From: Phoebastria nigripes
Lineage: Eukaryota > Chordata > Aves > Procellariiformes > Diomedeidae
Length of the DNA: 64,000 bases
Reading direction: 5' to 3'
Assembly (NCBI GenBank): GCA_035582835.1
Contig: JAYKAV010000966.1
Coordinates: forward strand, 358,520 to 422,519
Part shown: in pieces, positions 24,346-37,945 of the stretch
Position numbering within the stretch: the first letter of the stretch is position 1
Layout: the number at the start of each line of letters is the position of its first letter
The notes under the pieces: model-generated
The model's input: only the letters and a program-made list of their open reading frames with translations
What the model was told of the DNA's origin: nothing
Databases searched by the model: none
Position numbers and translations under genes: made by a program

Positions 24346-27300
24346 ATTGTGCTGAAAATACAGCACAGGAGAGGGAATGATCTGAACCTCTCACACTTCT
24401 TTTCTCACAGCCCATCTGAACAGGTCCCACTGCAGCTAAGTACACCTCTGGAGGTCAGTGCAGAAAATGCAGCCCTGTAGCACACTTTTATGTCCCTAAC
24501 TTCTCCAGGCTGTGAGCCAACACTCCTGGATCTGGAAAACTCCCAGGGAATCTGTATCCAAGAGTTAGTTTATTGACATAAACCTACATTCATTTTATCC
24601 ATGGGGAATTTAAAGGACTCCTGCTTAGAGGCTGTTTAGCCCAGTAATTTTCCTGGGAATTAATACTGTCATTTCATTACTTTTTCTCTTCACTTTATTC
24701 CATCACTGTAATTACAGATTCTTATCACTATTTTAAGCAAAGAATAGAAATGACAGCTGAGCAAAAACACTTTGCAAGTAAAGAAGGGGGGAAAAAAGAA
24801 AAGAAAAAAGAACCCAAGCCAAGACAGGGCAAACCTAGAAAATGGGTCATCTAGGAAGTTGCCTGTGTTAGAAAGGAGTCAAATTAAGCAAGATAGAGTT
24901 AAGGTTGAGGTTTTTCCAGTCTATTAGGTGGCTTTATCGAGTTCTTAAGGAAGATAGAAACAGGATGGAGAACCACTTCCTGAAAGGAAGGGTAAGATCC
25001 TTACCCTCCAGCCTTAATGCTTATTCACATAAGCAGTTACTGATTTATGTCAGAACGCACTTTTTGTGGTGCACAACTGACTTCTGTGTTCACACCAGCT
25101 GTAAGCTTAAACTGTTCTTACTACCTATTTAAATATGGCTGCTTTTTTAACTGAAATATTCTTGTACCAAAATCTGGTCATTTTACCTAAGCCCAGCGTT
25201 AATCTTCATATACTGCACCAATTAAGGATGTGAAGGATTGTCCTGTGGTTTGGTTTTGTTCAGGTTTTTTTAAAATGTGAAATGCTTTGACTGGATCTTC
25301 ATTTCTCTGAACGTAGTTACCTTTTTAAAGAACAATGACAAAGGCTAACAATAAAAACAGAATGACAGAATCAGATAAATTTTATGAATGTTATGTTGCC
25401 TATAACAAATGAATAATCTTTTGTTCTGAGTTCTCAGTTTCTGGCTGAAATATGACAATTGTCCTCTCATAGTGCTATTCATTTCATTAGAGAAGGATAA
25501 GCTTATTTTCCTTTGAAAAGCAGTTTTTAATCTTACAGCTGCACAACTTGGATTGTTTTCTTCTGTCTTTCTCAGCAATTGAATATGCTTTACTCTAGCT
25601 ATGCCAACAAAGTACTGAGTGCAAGCAACATTCCTATTGATTACAGTGCACAAAAATAGTAACCAAGCACTTCAGGATCTGATCCAGTATCTGGGGTTTC
25701 TGGAATATTGACGTTGGAGTAGCTGTTATGGACTGGTTGTGAAATCACCAGCGTTTTTACCAAGATCAATGCAGATTTTAAAACTGTTATTGTTTCCCCT
25801 AATTGTCATGAAATTCAGAAATTAATAAAAAATTATTCCAAATTTAAGGGAGCCATGCTTATGTTTATCTTCCAAAAATGGGACCAGTGCCTCTCTATTA
25901 AAAATTACCCACAGCAGATATATGCAGAGATCATTTTTGGAAACTCCATCTTTAAACTTTTTGCCCAAATACAGTTAATTTTTAAATATAAATACAGTTA
26001 TTTTTTAAATATTTGCTGTATGCTTGTAAGTATTTGTAAAAATCTTTCTTTTGTGATCTGATCCTGCATGGGCATGCTTCTTATAGTAATATTACCAGGG
26101 CTTAAAATACCCATAAAATTATGACTGCAATCCCATCTGTCTCATGAAAGTTTTGCTCTGGGAATTTCTTTGGAAACTAGCGTTAAAACTTTACCTTATT
26201 GTAAAAAGTAGTGCATTCTTCTTTAAAACTGTGTGAGATGCTTGTGCTAAGGAAGATTCAGCAGAACAGAACTGCACACATCAGCAGGACCCTGAGCATT
26301 TCATCAGGAAAATCTCTCAGGGAGACAAGGATTTCATCTGGAACAGCAAAGGCAAGGTGGGGCTTTAATAAGGGGACATGTGCTGGCATGGCTGAGATGG
26401 GCCACGGCTGGAGGGTCTGGGGGTGGCACAGCCGAAGCCCTTGCGGCTGCATCAGTACCAGCTGGCCGGGTTTATCTCAGACAACACTCTCTTTCCGAAC
26501 ATATTACAACAAAGGCAGGGTTTAGCAGGTTCATAAGGCCAGACGGTTTACCCCTCGGTTTAAATGGATTTTCTTAAATACTGTACATCACAAACAGATG
26601 CTGTTACACCCAAAGATACTTTGTTTTGTTTTAAGTATAACTCATAAAGACTGCTAAGGAGTTCCAATAAGATTGTTTCTGAACTTCAAACAATAAGCCA
26701 ATTTTCAGAGCAGTCTGGTACCTTTTAACTGCAAATACTCCTCTAACAGCAGTCCTGAGTCCATTTCACAAGGGTGTGGGTAGATACCCTGGCTATATCA
26801 CATGCCACCTGTGCATTCTCACAGGTGGCTGTTACATTTTTTAGCGTAGAAGAGGTTAGCTGAGGTTGCTGGTTTAGGTTATCTACTTGTGGATGGTATC
26901 TCTTCTCTCTAAATTTCCAAGTTCACTTACAGGCACCTCAAAACGAGCCACCTTATAGCTGGACCTACGGTGACCCAGATGAAGACAATCCAGCTGCTTG
27001 CGCATGGTTTGCCTATGATGACAGAAAAACGAAACACAATATTTGATTTGGAAAAGTTTAAAAGAGCACACTTTGAGGGAATGATATAGTGAGATTTTAG
27101 AATCCAAGGCTCGAATGTCATCTCAATAATTCTCTGAAAAAGTACTCCTATTTATGAACCAAAAGCTATGTAAAGTGCTGGGTACGATTCATCGAACAAT
27201 TGAGAGTTAGGATTTTTTCCTTCCTTTCCTGGAATTTGTTGTGATCAATGGAAAGGTTTCTATTCACATCCCTCCTTTTCCTTTAGCTTTTTTTCATTAT

Positions 27301-27353
27301 ATGCAGCGTCCACAGACACTCTGATTAGGAAACTTAAAAAGCTTAGACATTAG

Positions 27354-27410
27354 CTGCTTAAGAATTAACTTCTTAAGATTTAACGTCTTAAGATTTAACT
27401 TCTTAAGACC
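27354..27410. repeat. 15-bp tandem repeat centred on CTTAAG
   Basis: About 3.5 copies of a unit like TCTTAAGATTTAACT. Each carries the palindrome CTTAAG. Confidence 0.85.
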
Positions 27411-28154
27411 ATATAAATTTAGATCCTCTCTGCTGTGACATTAGCCCAGCAATTCAAGCAAATGCATGCTCTGACAAATAAAAAAAGAGGAAATTAATAC
27501 AAATCATAAGGTAATTATGCATCTGCCAAATACTCAGAACTGTACTTTCCAGTCTCTTCCTTTAATCTTAAGTATAGAATACTCATTTATTCCCAATAAA
27601 AGCTTTACTAGCAAGGTGGACAACCTCAGAGCAAAGTTGATCAACTATAAGAGTCTTCCAGACTTCATGTTTCATCCACATCTCTCTTCTCTGGATCATT
27701 AAACCGACAGAAGTGCAGAGCCAACAGTCCCTTTCCCCCTATCATGACTCACAACTGTTTTCTCTGATCTGCTACTGACATGTATATACCTTCTGTAAGA
27801 AATGCATCTGACTCTTCTGGGAGACCGACAATGAGCAAAAACCCAGTGCAGATTTAAAGGCTTCCAAATGACAAATAAATTAGCCCATGTCTTGCTGTTT
27901 TCAGATGCACTGAAACATTTTAAAAGAGCTTTTGTTTTCATTGAAATGCTGATACTTTAGCTCATTGTCATATCCTTTTGAATGCAGTACCATTACTGAA
28001 AACGGATTCATAAAATTTTTGCTTTTGGATCTAGTGCTTTCAGACTTGAAATCCTTATGCCCACAATGAGAAGGACATGTCTGAGTATGATTGAATTTAA
28101 ACACTCTAAAGACTGAGAGGGGTGCCCAGACTAAACAAGAGAAGCAGGACAGAA

Positions 28155-28215
28155 TAATGGGGCCTAATTCTGTCCTCAGGATTGCCTGTGCAATCCCCCA
28201 TGACTTCAATAGATG
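28155..28215 (+). repeat. Fossil of an unnamed ancient repeat ('GGGCCTAATTCTG...GACTTCAAT' type)
   Basis: GGGGCCTAATTCTGTCCTCA, about 25 bp, then CATGACTTCAATAG, is the layout of old amniote repeats of the 'GGCCTGATTCTG...TTGACTTCAATGG' kind. Only about 60 bp are preserved. Confidence 0.35.
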
Positions 28216-31200
28216 TATTATATTGAACTGTAGGACTTGGATAAATTAAAAACAAAAAGAGCTATTATCTGTTATAAGCAGATCATATATCAATAAAAAG
28301 TGTTATTATTACTATCCACTCCATCCATCTGTCAGGACAGGATTATCTTTTAAAAGGGCATTTTCTGGCACTTTGCTCAGTCCAGGTTTAGATGTCGCAT
28401 GAGATATGACATATTCCTTCCTCAGGAGGCCAGTTTGTCTCTGAAAATATTGCAGCCATAAAAAAAGATAGTCAAGGTCAATGATTATTTACTTCATTTC
28501 ATTTAATTACTTGTTATAAACTCTAAGACCACCCTAAATCATTCAGAATTATTTATCTCCAAATATACAGTGCACAAAATCTTATCTTCCCTGGTGATAA
28601 ATCAAGGGGTCCAAAGTCTCACCCCACAGCATGGATTCTGTAACAGGCATTCTCAGAATTACTGCTGCATCCAACCAAGTTAAAAGTAGCCTGAAACGAC
28701 TGACTTTCTTGAAACCTGGGATTCAGGCCTATTAACTCTTGTGAAATTTCATTTTAAGTTGATCAGCCTTCTGTTTCTATGATTTTTCCTGTTTCCTAAC
28801 TGGAGCTTCCCTATGTGTGAGTCTCTTGTGAGGACAATGTGCCTAGAAGGGCAGGCAGCCTTCGTGTTGAAACAGGACCAGAAAAGGAGCCATTATACTC
28901 CACTGGGTTATTTGATGCTGTTCAATCCCACTTTGTACAGGCTGCTTTTGCTTTTTTCCTACACCAAAATCACTCATCAAATTTGCTTTCTGTTCCATCC
29001 TTGTGTCTTCCAGGATATTAAATCTAGTTTTTTGCATCACAAAGAATACCAGTACATTTCCCTGAAATATGATAAATTACAGTTTTAAAAAAATAGGGTG
29101 AAAAACCTAATTTTCCTCATTTTCTGAGAAAAGTTGGGCAAGTACTTTGCTTCTCTTTCTTGTTCCTTTGTTCTGTTTTATTTTTGAGTTTCTAATTCCA
29201 TCCTTGGAATCTCCTTCTATCTTTTCATTTTCTTTTATTCTCACTTAGCCTTTAAAAATGTCTTCCATTTCCTCTTCTCCTCTTCCTCACTATCATCTGT
29301 TAATGTCATCAGTTTGCTGTCCATCCCCTCTCCCAGATCATTTTGTGTAAGAAAGGGTTTAATAACATTCTCTCCGGCATCCTGCTAGACAACTCCCCCT
29401 AATTTTTTACCTAGAAATTTATTATTACCTTTCACTTGTGGTCCAGTTACTAAATTTTCATGTCAAAAGGCTATTTGAATTAGCATGAAAATTAGGATTT
29501 CATGAGACATTGTAAAAAAACCTTACTAATACCTAGCTTCATTGTCTCAGGCTGTAGTTGTGCCAAGATCAACAATTGCCTTTGTGAAGCTGACATTACA
29601 AGACTTCTTAAACTTTACAGACCATTAAATAGTCTCTTAGGCATTTAAGGTGAAAAATTTCAGATCTGCTGCACAGTTGGGATACGATGGTCTTCACTGG
29701 GAGACTCAGCAGGGATGAGATAGAAAGATTCTCCCATTTGGGAGTCCGTATGGATTTCCCAGCAGCTTCCTGAAGGCTGGGAACATGAACGCTGTATCTA
29801 CATGTGGATCTGCCTGACCTAGCTGTACACATAATTTCTTTTCATTCATTCAGAGACACACACAGTGTCCTTCCCTTGCTTCCCAAAAGCCATGCAGTTA
29901 TGTGACACAAGCGGTGCTCAAACACAATATAAAGCCTGGACTGATATTATGCTGGTTCTTNTTACCTAGAAGTCCTTTTGCAGCTTTTGGAATTGTTATG
30001 TTTATTTTGGAATACACATAACAAGGCTAGGGACAGACTCATCCTGGCATACAGTCATCTGTATGGTAGAAATGTCAGCAAGTCCCATGGCACAGTTTTG
30101 GCTTCAATCAACAGTTACCATCCCAGAATATGTCCAGACTTAACTTGAGGAATAACCTGGGCCAGGTACTGGCCATCCTGGGCAGTAATATAACTTTGCT
30201 ATACAGGTGTAAGCTCCTGGCACAAAGGGCAAAAATAAAAATGTAAAGGCTGAAAAACAGAGACAAAATAGTCCAAACCAATTTTGTCCATATTTTACAA
30301 GGAACAAGATAATTCAGTCTCATTCACCATCAGGATTTCTGTTCAATACCTGATCTCCAGAGGTCTATGACATTATTTGCTGGTTAAACTGAAACAAAAA
30401 GTTGACAGATCTAACCTACTGAAGGTAGGGATGGACAAGATTTATGGAATTTCCTTACCTGTTGCTCTGCCAGGGTAAAGATTCATAGTAATGTGTATGT
30501 ATCTTCTGTGACCTTGTAAGTTCCTATAAGGAGACATATCTCTGGCCTTCTTTCACCGCAGTGTTCAAATCTTCCAAGTAGTCATTTCTTATTGTATTTT
30601 CCTCTCTAAATCATTGTATAACTGCTGTACATATTTAGCCCTTTAAATCTTTCCTGACAGTGATTTCTCCAGACCACAATAATTTCTGTTGTTCACCTTT
30701 GAAATGCTGCTCTAATTTGTCAATATAGTAAGAAAAAACATGGGTGAAAAATTATACAGAAGTTTGACATAAACTGCTGTCTCTTTCCTCTGTGTTGTGA
30801 TCCTTTCATGAAAGCATGCTGAAATCACACTGTCCTTTTCTATAGCTTTATCACACAGCACACTTATATCTAATTTGCTGTCCTTACTAGATAGTAATTG
30901 CTGTTATCACTCTTCCCTTTTTTCCTGTCCTGGCGCTGGGTAATGTCTTTTCTTTTCTTGAGTCTCTGGTGCCATCCCTGTTGCTAGTGGTCTTTGTAAG
31001 TGGTCAGATGCTAAGAGAGTTTCAGTGATTAAGAATCACCTGGAATAATTGATTTGCCTCTGTTTACATTTTCCAAGTATTCCCGAATCTGTATTTTATC
31101 AATAGCTGTTGTTACACGATCTCAATTTTCTTCTAATTGCCTAGCCTTCCTTTTCTTTCCATTTCTTGTTAAAGGCAATATTAAAAAAGGACTTCAATCC

Positions 31201-34200
31201 CCTGGCTATTTTTAAGTCACATTTAATTTTATCTGCTTCTTTTTTATTTTTTAGCTCCCTTTCTCTCTAATCTAGTTTTCATGTTACCTTACTTTCTTCT
31301 GGAAAGCCTTGTATGACTCTGAGTCATTTCTGAGAGTCAAACTGCATAGCTACCCTTTCCAATTCTCTACTTTTTCCTCTTGAAATCTTTTTTGAGGATC
31401 TCACCAATTTGAAAACTGGAAGCAATGATGCTATTTGGAAGGAATACACTCCTTGCTCTACTTCTCATGTGTGAAGGTCCACCTGCTTATCTTTCAATGC
31501 CATCTCCAGCTCAAAGGCTTTCCCTTCTCCACCTTGGCAACCACTGCTCCAGCCAATACTCTTTTTTTATTTCACCTTTTACTTACTGTTTCTCAGTACT
31601 CTCTGTCTCCAGTGTGGGCTTTTGGGCTACTGCCATCACAGACATGTTGGCAAATGTAAAGGTAATAATGATGCTATTGCAATTCAATGTAGCTCCAAAA
31701 TGGATGTGAGGGATTTACAGGAATTTAAGTACCACATACTATTATTCCCTATCCTATTTGTATAATATCTTGACCCAAGCCAAAGAACACTTGCCTTCAG
31801 CATACCTTCCCATTGACTTTGTCTTTGGGCTGGTGTCTGTCAGTAAACGTATGACTGTTAAAAAAAAAAAAAAAGCTTTAAGAACAACTTCATTTGTGAG
31901 ATTGGCAGACTCAAGGCACATCAACAGCAGAAAATGCAGTAACTTTTCAAATCACATGCAGTAATACAGATGTAAACCAGCCACTTGAGTAATGTGGAAG
32001 GTTTAAGGTAACCAACCTGCCTTTTATGGGAAAGGATCTCCTAGGGAAGAAGTCCTTTTTCATTTGATTAGGGAGAGAAGCATAACTGATTTATCTGAGA
32101 CAGAGACAAACCGGGGAAAGGACCAGTCATTGCATAAAGTAGAGCTTGTGGAGGCCTGTCATGCTGCTAGTTCAGAGACAAATTCTTTTGACAAGGAGAG
32201 GCCCAGACAGTTCAGTGAATAACATTTCTTGATGAAATGATAAACATGTTACAGTAATAACCTCCCGGTATCTCTGAATGCTGTGGGATATTGAATCTGC
32301 GTTTCTGTTTAGCAGAGATAAATCTATTTTCAGAAAGGTACTCTTTAAGGAAAAAATTTACTCATGTCAAAGCAGTCAGTAACTTTAATTTCTAAGCTAT
32401 GCCATTTGACTAGCTGAAAGATCACAGTGGCATTCCTCCCATTGATGTTGGGACCACAATATTACCATTTTTATTATTACTATCAGACAGAAGTAAACCA
32501 AAAATAATCCTCTGGTTTCTAAGATGTGTGGATTTTAATTCGCTTCCTCTCTCTTTACTGTTATAGCTATGTCATCGTTTCCATCTTCTCTCTCTTCTGC
32601 TTATTTGAATCTACCTTGCCCAGAAAATACAGACCAAATCCTTCAGCATGGTCCTGTGGCTATCACCCTTTCCTGCCAGCTGCTACTCAGCAAGTGAGTG
32701 GTGACAGCACTGGACTCATCTGATAGCCGAAATCCCTATGAATTCCCATTCCTCTAAAAGAGAGGCAGCATCTTTGGCTTGTGCCCTTTCCTAAGCCATC
32801 ATATGAACAGTATGGCTGAAAGGAGATGAAAGCAAGTACTTTCAAAGTCCTTTCACATGTTCTGAATACCTGAGGCTCCCACACTATTTCCAGAGCTGCT
32901 AGCCCCTTATAGCATAACACTTGGCAATGACAGAGCATTCCCAGCCACGCCAAATGACCTTACTGAATCAACCCATAAGTGCAACTTTCTAGGGACATTA
33001 CAGAGCAGTGAGATCAGAAGGGATGTTAGAAGTACCTGAGGATATCGGCGAGGTGTAGCTATTTTCTGGGTACCAATGTGTTTGCTTATTAAAAGTGTGG
33101 GACTCCAAACCTTTGCCAGTGGTAGTCCCCATGAACTGCAGTATTCCTCAAATGCCATGCTTACAAATTTGTTGCAAGAGCACAGAAACTATCTATTCAG
33201 AATTATTCACAAGTAAATGAGCACCGTTATTTTTAAGTCAATACAGAGGGTCTTCAAGTGGTCTGTCTCATTCCCTGCCTGTGGCAAATCTGATTTCACT
33301 GCTTCATTCTGCAGTGATTTTGGCACACATAAATTGTAGGTCAAATGCCCTAAAACCAATGTTTTCTGAATTTTTCTAATGTTCTCTGCTAAAGCCTATT
33401 GACAGCTCAGCCCAAGCAGTTGCCATCAGATAATAAAGCACTCTGGACAGAGAATACCTGAATGAATTTTTTGCAGGTACTTAGCAGGTCAGGTAGTCTA
33501 TCAAATTGGGTAATTCAAAAGCTATTTTTACCTTAATGGATCTGTTTTAAATGTGCGCAGCCAAGGTCAGCACATTAAGATGAATTTCTAATGTTCATGG
33601 AAGGAGAAAATATTTTTGGAACTTAAGTTTTCCCCTAAGACAGCGGAAGCTACAGTTCCTCTTTATTAACTAATACAGGAATATTTGAAAGGATACAAGG
33701 ATACCCGTTTCCCATCTGACCAGGATGCCCAAAGAAAGATTTCATATGTTGTAAGAAAACACCACCTGTGTTTGCTGACAAAGCGCAAAGATTTTTGTAC
33801 ATGGAGTGTGATTCCAGTGATTACTTGGCCTGACACTTCGGATTACACTTTTGTAAAATCCAGCTTCATAGCAAGCATAAATCACCCATAGAAACCTCTG
33901 CAGTTCCTCTTACAGTAGCACATGAGAAAGAAATCATATTGGGTCAAATCAATGGTCTATCTTTGACAGCGGTCAGTAACAAATGCCTCAGGAAAGAGCA
34001 TGATAAACAGCAGATCTTCTGCCTCTGCATCTTAAGAGATGGTCTCAGACTAAGTTACTATGGGGAATAAAGGTTTTTTGGCAAGACCAAAGGGATATAT
34101 ACTGCATTTTGCTTCACCCCCATTAATGACTTTAAACAGCAGTTTTGAGGGCAGGATCTAGCAGAAAAAGAAATGAACAATGTCCACTTTGCCTTCTTGA

Positions 34201-36773
34201 GACCAAATCCTTATGGAGAACAAATTCACACATACGCAGGAAAGATCACTACCTAAGCTTTACCTAATTGTACAATTAAAGTTTCCTTTCATAAAGGCCT
34301 GATCTGTTCTTCTTATATATATATCTCAAGCAATTATTTATTTGGAATACCGTAACTGTACTACCTTCATCACAGAGTGGACATTTACTTGTTTCAATAC
34401 AATTACTGTAACCAGTAAGTTAATGTAAGCTCATAACAGAGATGCCATCATTACATAGATTTATGAGAAGAGCACTAAACATAAAATTGAGGTAATTGCC
34501 TGTGTGCTGCCAGGCTATTTTGCCAGTTAATATAAATAATATCATTCTCAGCATGAGCCACCAGAAGGACATCATCCTTAAAACTAATTCCTCACCTGCC
34601 ACTGTCAGAAATTTTCACTATAAACTTGATGAAGAATGTGTTGCTAAGTGTTACTGACAATCATATATTACCAGGGAAAGGTGGTTACCTCGAGTACCCC
34701 AAACAATCTGTTGTTTTGGTATGTTACCACATAAAATTGATTTAATGCTGCAATTTTCCATTTCTCTCTGGAGCACAGGCTGCTAATTTATTAGTCACAT
34801 ATATTGAAATTTCTTCTTTTTCCATTCATGTATAAATTTCCATAAGCAAAATGAGCAGATAGTATTTTGTTTGGTTTATTTTTAAAACTCAGAAAAATAA
34901 ATCACATGTGAAGTTCTGCTACTCATGCTATTGAAATGGGTCCTACAAAACAAGTGAAAGTTAGAAGTCATACAGAAGATCTGAGATAGGAAATGTTGGT
35001 ATGTGGGAAAAAAGACTTATGTGTTTTCTTGTTTTATGCCTGCAAATAAAAAGTTAAACACAAATCCCAAGAAGGATGAAGTAGAAGGTTTTTTTTTCTT
35101 TTTCTTAGTAAACAATGCAATAGTTGATTTGAATGGCTGCTACAGTATATATTTGAATTTTTATTCAAATTTAATTCCTAACTTCTTTATTTTTTTAAAT
35201 TTTTCAACAAAAAAATGAACTGCATGTCTGAGACAGTGGGTCTGGAGATTTTTGACTGCCAACTCTTGCACAAGAGCAAAAACAGGTCCCCCAGCACTCA
35301 GGAATGCTCGTCTGTGACTGATCTCCTCTCTACCCACCAGGCTCACTGTTTATCAGAGGTCTTTATGACTCCATCAAATTTCACCATAAAGTGTAAACAT
35401 CATTGTAACTGAACAAAAGGGATTTAAAAGTCTATCATACACCAGTGCCACTAAGTTTTCTGAAATACAGGGTGATGGTCTGAACAGGATCACTGTCATG
35501 CTCTTGTTCACAGTGGGGCCTCTATGTTAGCACGTACAGATGAACCCAGGACTTGTCTCACATACTTTTTAAAAGCAGCAAGTAATATTGAGGCATACTG
35601 CAGGTATAGCTGAGAAAGATCTCAAAGAGCTGAAAAAGTAATGAATATGATGGCAAATTACTCCATGCTTGATCTCTCTGCAGCCAATTCTAGAGTGGTG
35701 CAAAGTACTTTAAAACCCAACAGCTTTTAGGAGAATAACTAAAGAATAATGAATAGGCTCTGTTAAAGCTAGGGATTCCCAAAGCAAATTTTGTTTGTTC
35801 CAATAAAGTTCATGGTACTAGAAAAGGTCTGATATTATTATCTTACAGGGAATGGACTAAGACAGCAACATTAATAATACTCCTTCCCTTGTAAAAGAAA
35901 GTTGCAGAGGGACCATGATTTTTGCAAACAATCCTCTCTTCCCACAGCCCTGCACATACCAGAAACCTTCCAGGTGAAATGAATAATAATCAAAGAAGAT
36001 GTTGATAGCTTTTTCAAGAATAGCACCTATGCTACTCTTGAATATATCCAATAAATGCAGAAAATTTCAGGGCAACAAACTTTCTGAAAACTAGTACTTC
36101 TGCTCGAGACAGTGGAGAAGATGTGGTGAAGAAAACATTAAGCATGGGAGTTTGTATCTCGTTATTCCATGCCATCCTTTATAATATTATGTTTGGTTAT
36201 AAACAAGTGCACTTTCTGTGTATTTGGGGAAATGGAGTGCTTCCAGCCTGTAAAGACATTGCAAGTGTAAAGAAGCCAAGACTTTATCTATCTGAAAGTC
36301 AAGCAGCAGAGATAGATTTCAGGTAATGAATGCTTTCCAGCCAATTAATCTTTTAAACAGTCCTCTGGCTCAGGACCCTGCAGGCCACTATATTGCAGTA
36401 GTAAGTTAGTATTGCTCGCATGGTGGTTCCAGGCTGAAAGAGATGTGTCCTCTGTCCTCAGCTTCCTGCTGAAATAGCAGTGGTACCAACATTACCATAC
36501 CCTGTCGATTGTGCCTTCTATCCACCAATCTTTCAAGAATATGTTCTATGACACAAGACTAATTTTCAAATATTCTTCCTGACTATTCTTTCCCAACCTT
36601 GTATTTGCAACTGATCATTAGGATCAAAGCACAAACTAAGCAGTAGCTATTCTCCTAATCTGTTAGTTGATAAACTATCTATCTGATAGTTGAGAATCTG
36701 TCAAGTTTTTGATCAGGCTCCCTACAGGACAATTTTAGCAACAGCTTCTGGATAAAGTAAGTATTTGCTCAAA

Positions 36774-36792
36774 TTTTTTTTTTTTTTTTTTT
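36774..36792. repeat. Poly(T) tract, 19 T
   Basis: A run of 19 T; reads as poly(A) on the GRM8 strand. A second, shorter T run lies at about 37325-37339. Confidence 0.9.
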
Positions 36793-37637
36793 GGTTATAG
36801 AGCCAGGATTTTATATGCACCGTACAGAACATGAATAATCTTGACCCACGAATCCCGTTTCTTTTGGCTCGATGTGTATATCTTGAAATGGCTTGGGTGA
36901 CTGAGCTAACAGGAAAACAATAAATTCAAATGATACAACTGGTACCAGCTTGCTAAGGTGATAGCAAGAAAGTAAGATAGCACAACCAAATGCATAATAC
37001 AGAGTAAAGAGCACCTTTGCATGAACAGTGTGTTGAACAGAGGACAAGGCAGCTCAGACAGTACGTCTGTAGCTTAACCACAAGGCCATCCTCTAAGGCA
37101 ACTGCAAAATGCCAGCACAAGTGCCTGAGGAGCCTGCCAATGAGGCAAATGCACCTGATGCAGGAGTGTGTTGTTTCTGGGGCTTATGACCAAACAAAGG
37201 AAAGAAGTAAAATGAGAAATACAAGGCAATATATGAAAAAACACTGCAATTTCATTATCCTGCTGTTAGGGGATGAAGAAAAACTGTTAGTCAGCCTGTT
37301 ATAAAATACAGGGTTTAAAGTTAATTTTTTTTTTTTTTAATAATGACAGTATAATTTTAAAAGAATGAACTTTTGGTGTCTAATTTCTTCATTAATTGAG
37401 AATTAACTTGAGAAGAAAGAGACATTGACAAATGAGGCTGAAAACTACTGTGCATGGGGAAGGGTGAGTTACATAGATGATGTGAGGTAACAGCTAGCAC
37501 TTTCAATGGTTATTATCATCCTGAAAAGAAATGCTTGAGCTTGGAGCTTCCATAGATTAACAATACAATTGACAGATTATACAACCAGAAATATCCCAAA
37601 AAAGGCACAAGAAACATACCTCTCCTTCCCTTCCCTG

Positions 37638-37945
37638 CGAGAGAACTGCAACGTTACCGACCACTTCTAATGATTTTCAGAGCCTGTTCGCTGCACTCTT
37701 AAACAGAAGTGAAGCACTTGTTTGCTGAACTCACCGACCCCATTCTCCCAGTTGCTTCGTTAAAGAGACCATGCAAACTTGCTGTAATTTGTCAGTAGGT
37801 TTCCTCCCCTGACACAGTCTTATTTCCTCGCCTTTCACAGGCAGTTCTCTCACCCTCCCTCCACATTGCTCGCCTCTCTCGGAGTTCCATTGGAGAGCTC
37901 CTGGCAAATACAGATTTCAGCTCCTACCAGCGTGCTCTGTTTACG
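37638..37945. promoter_or_regulatory. CpG-enriched intronic patch
   Basis: Eleven CpGs fall in 308 bp within AT-rich intron, including CAACGTTACCGACC and GCTCGCCTCTCTCGG. The plus strand is strongly pyrimidine-rich. CpGs continue more sparsely to about 38180. It may be a hypomethylated regulatory element or an alternative promoter. Confidence 0.35.

Larger units (their letters stand above)
20738..37637. other. Long intronic stretch without genes
   Basis: No exon or CR1 remnant was recognised. It contains the CpG patch at 23865-24345, a purine tract at 24779-24813, the 15-bp tandem repeat at 27354, a fossil repeat at 28155, poly(A) at 31860-31874, and T runs at 36774 and 37325. From about 29100 to 31650 the plus strand is persistently pyrimidine-rich. 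Confidence 0.6.

Noticed and set aside
31860..31874. A15 run as a possible retrocopy tail
   Set aside because: No spliced-gene sequence or target duplication was recognised upstream.
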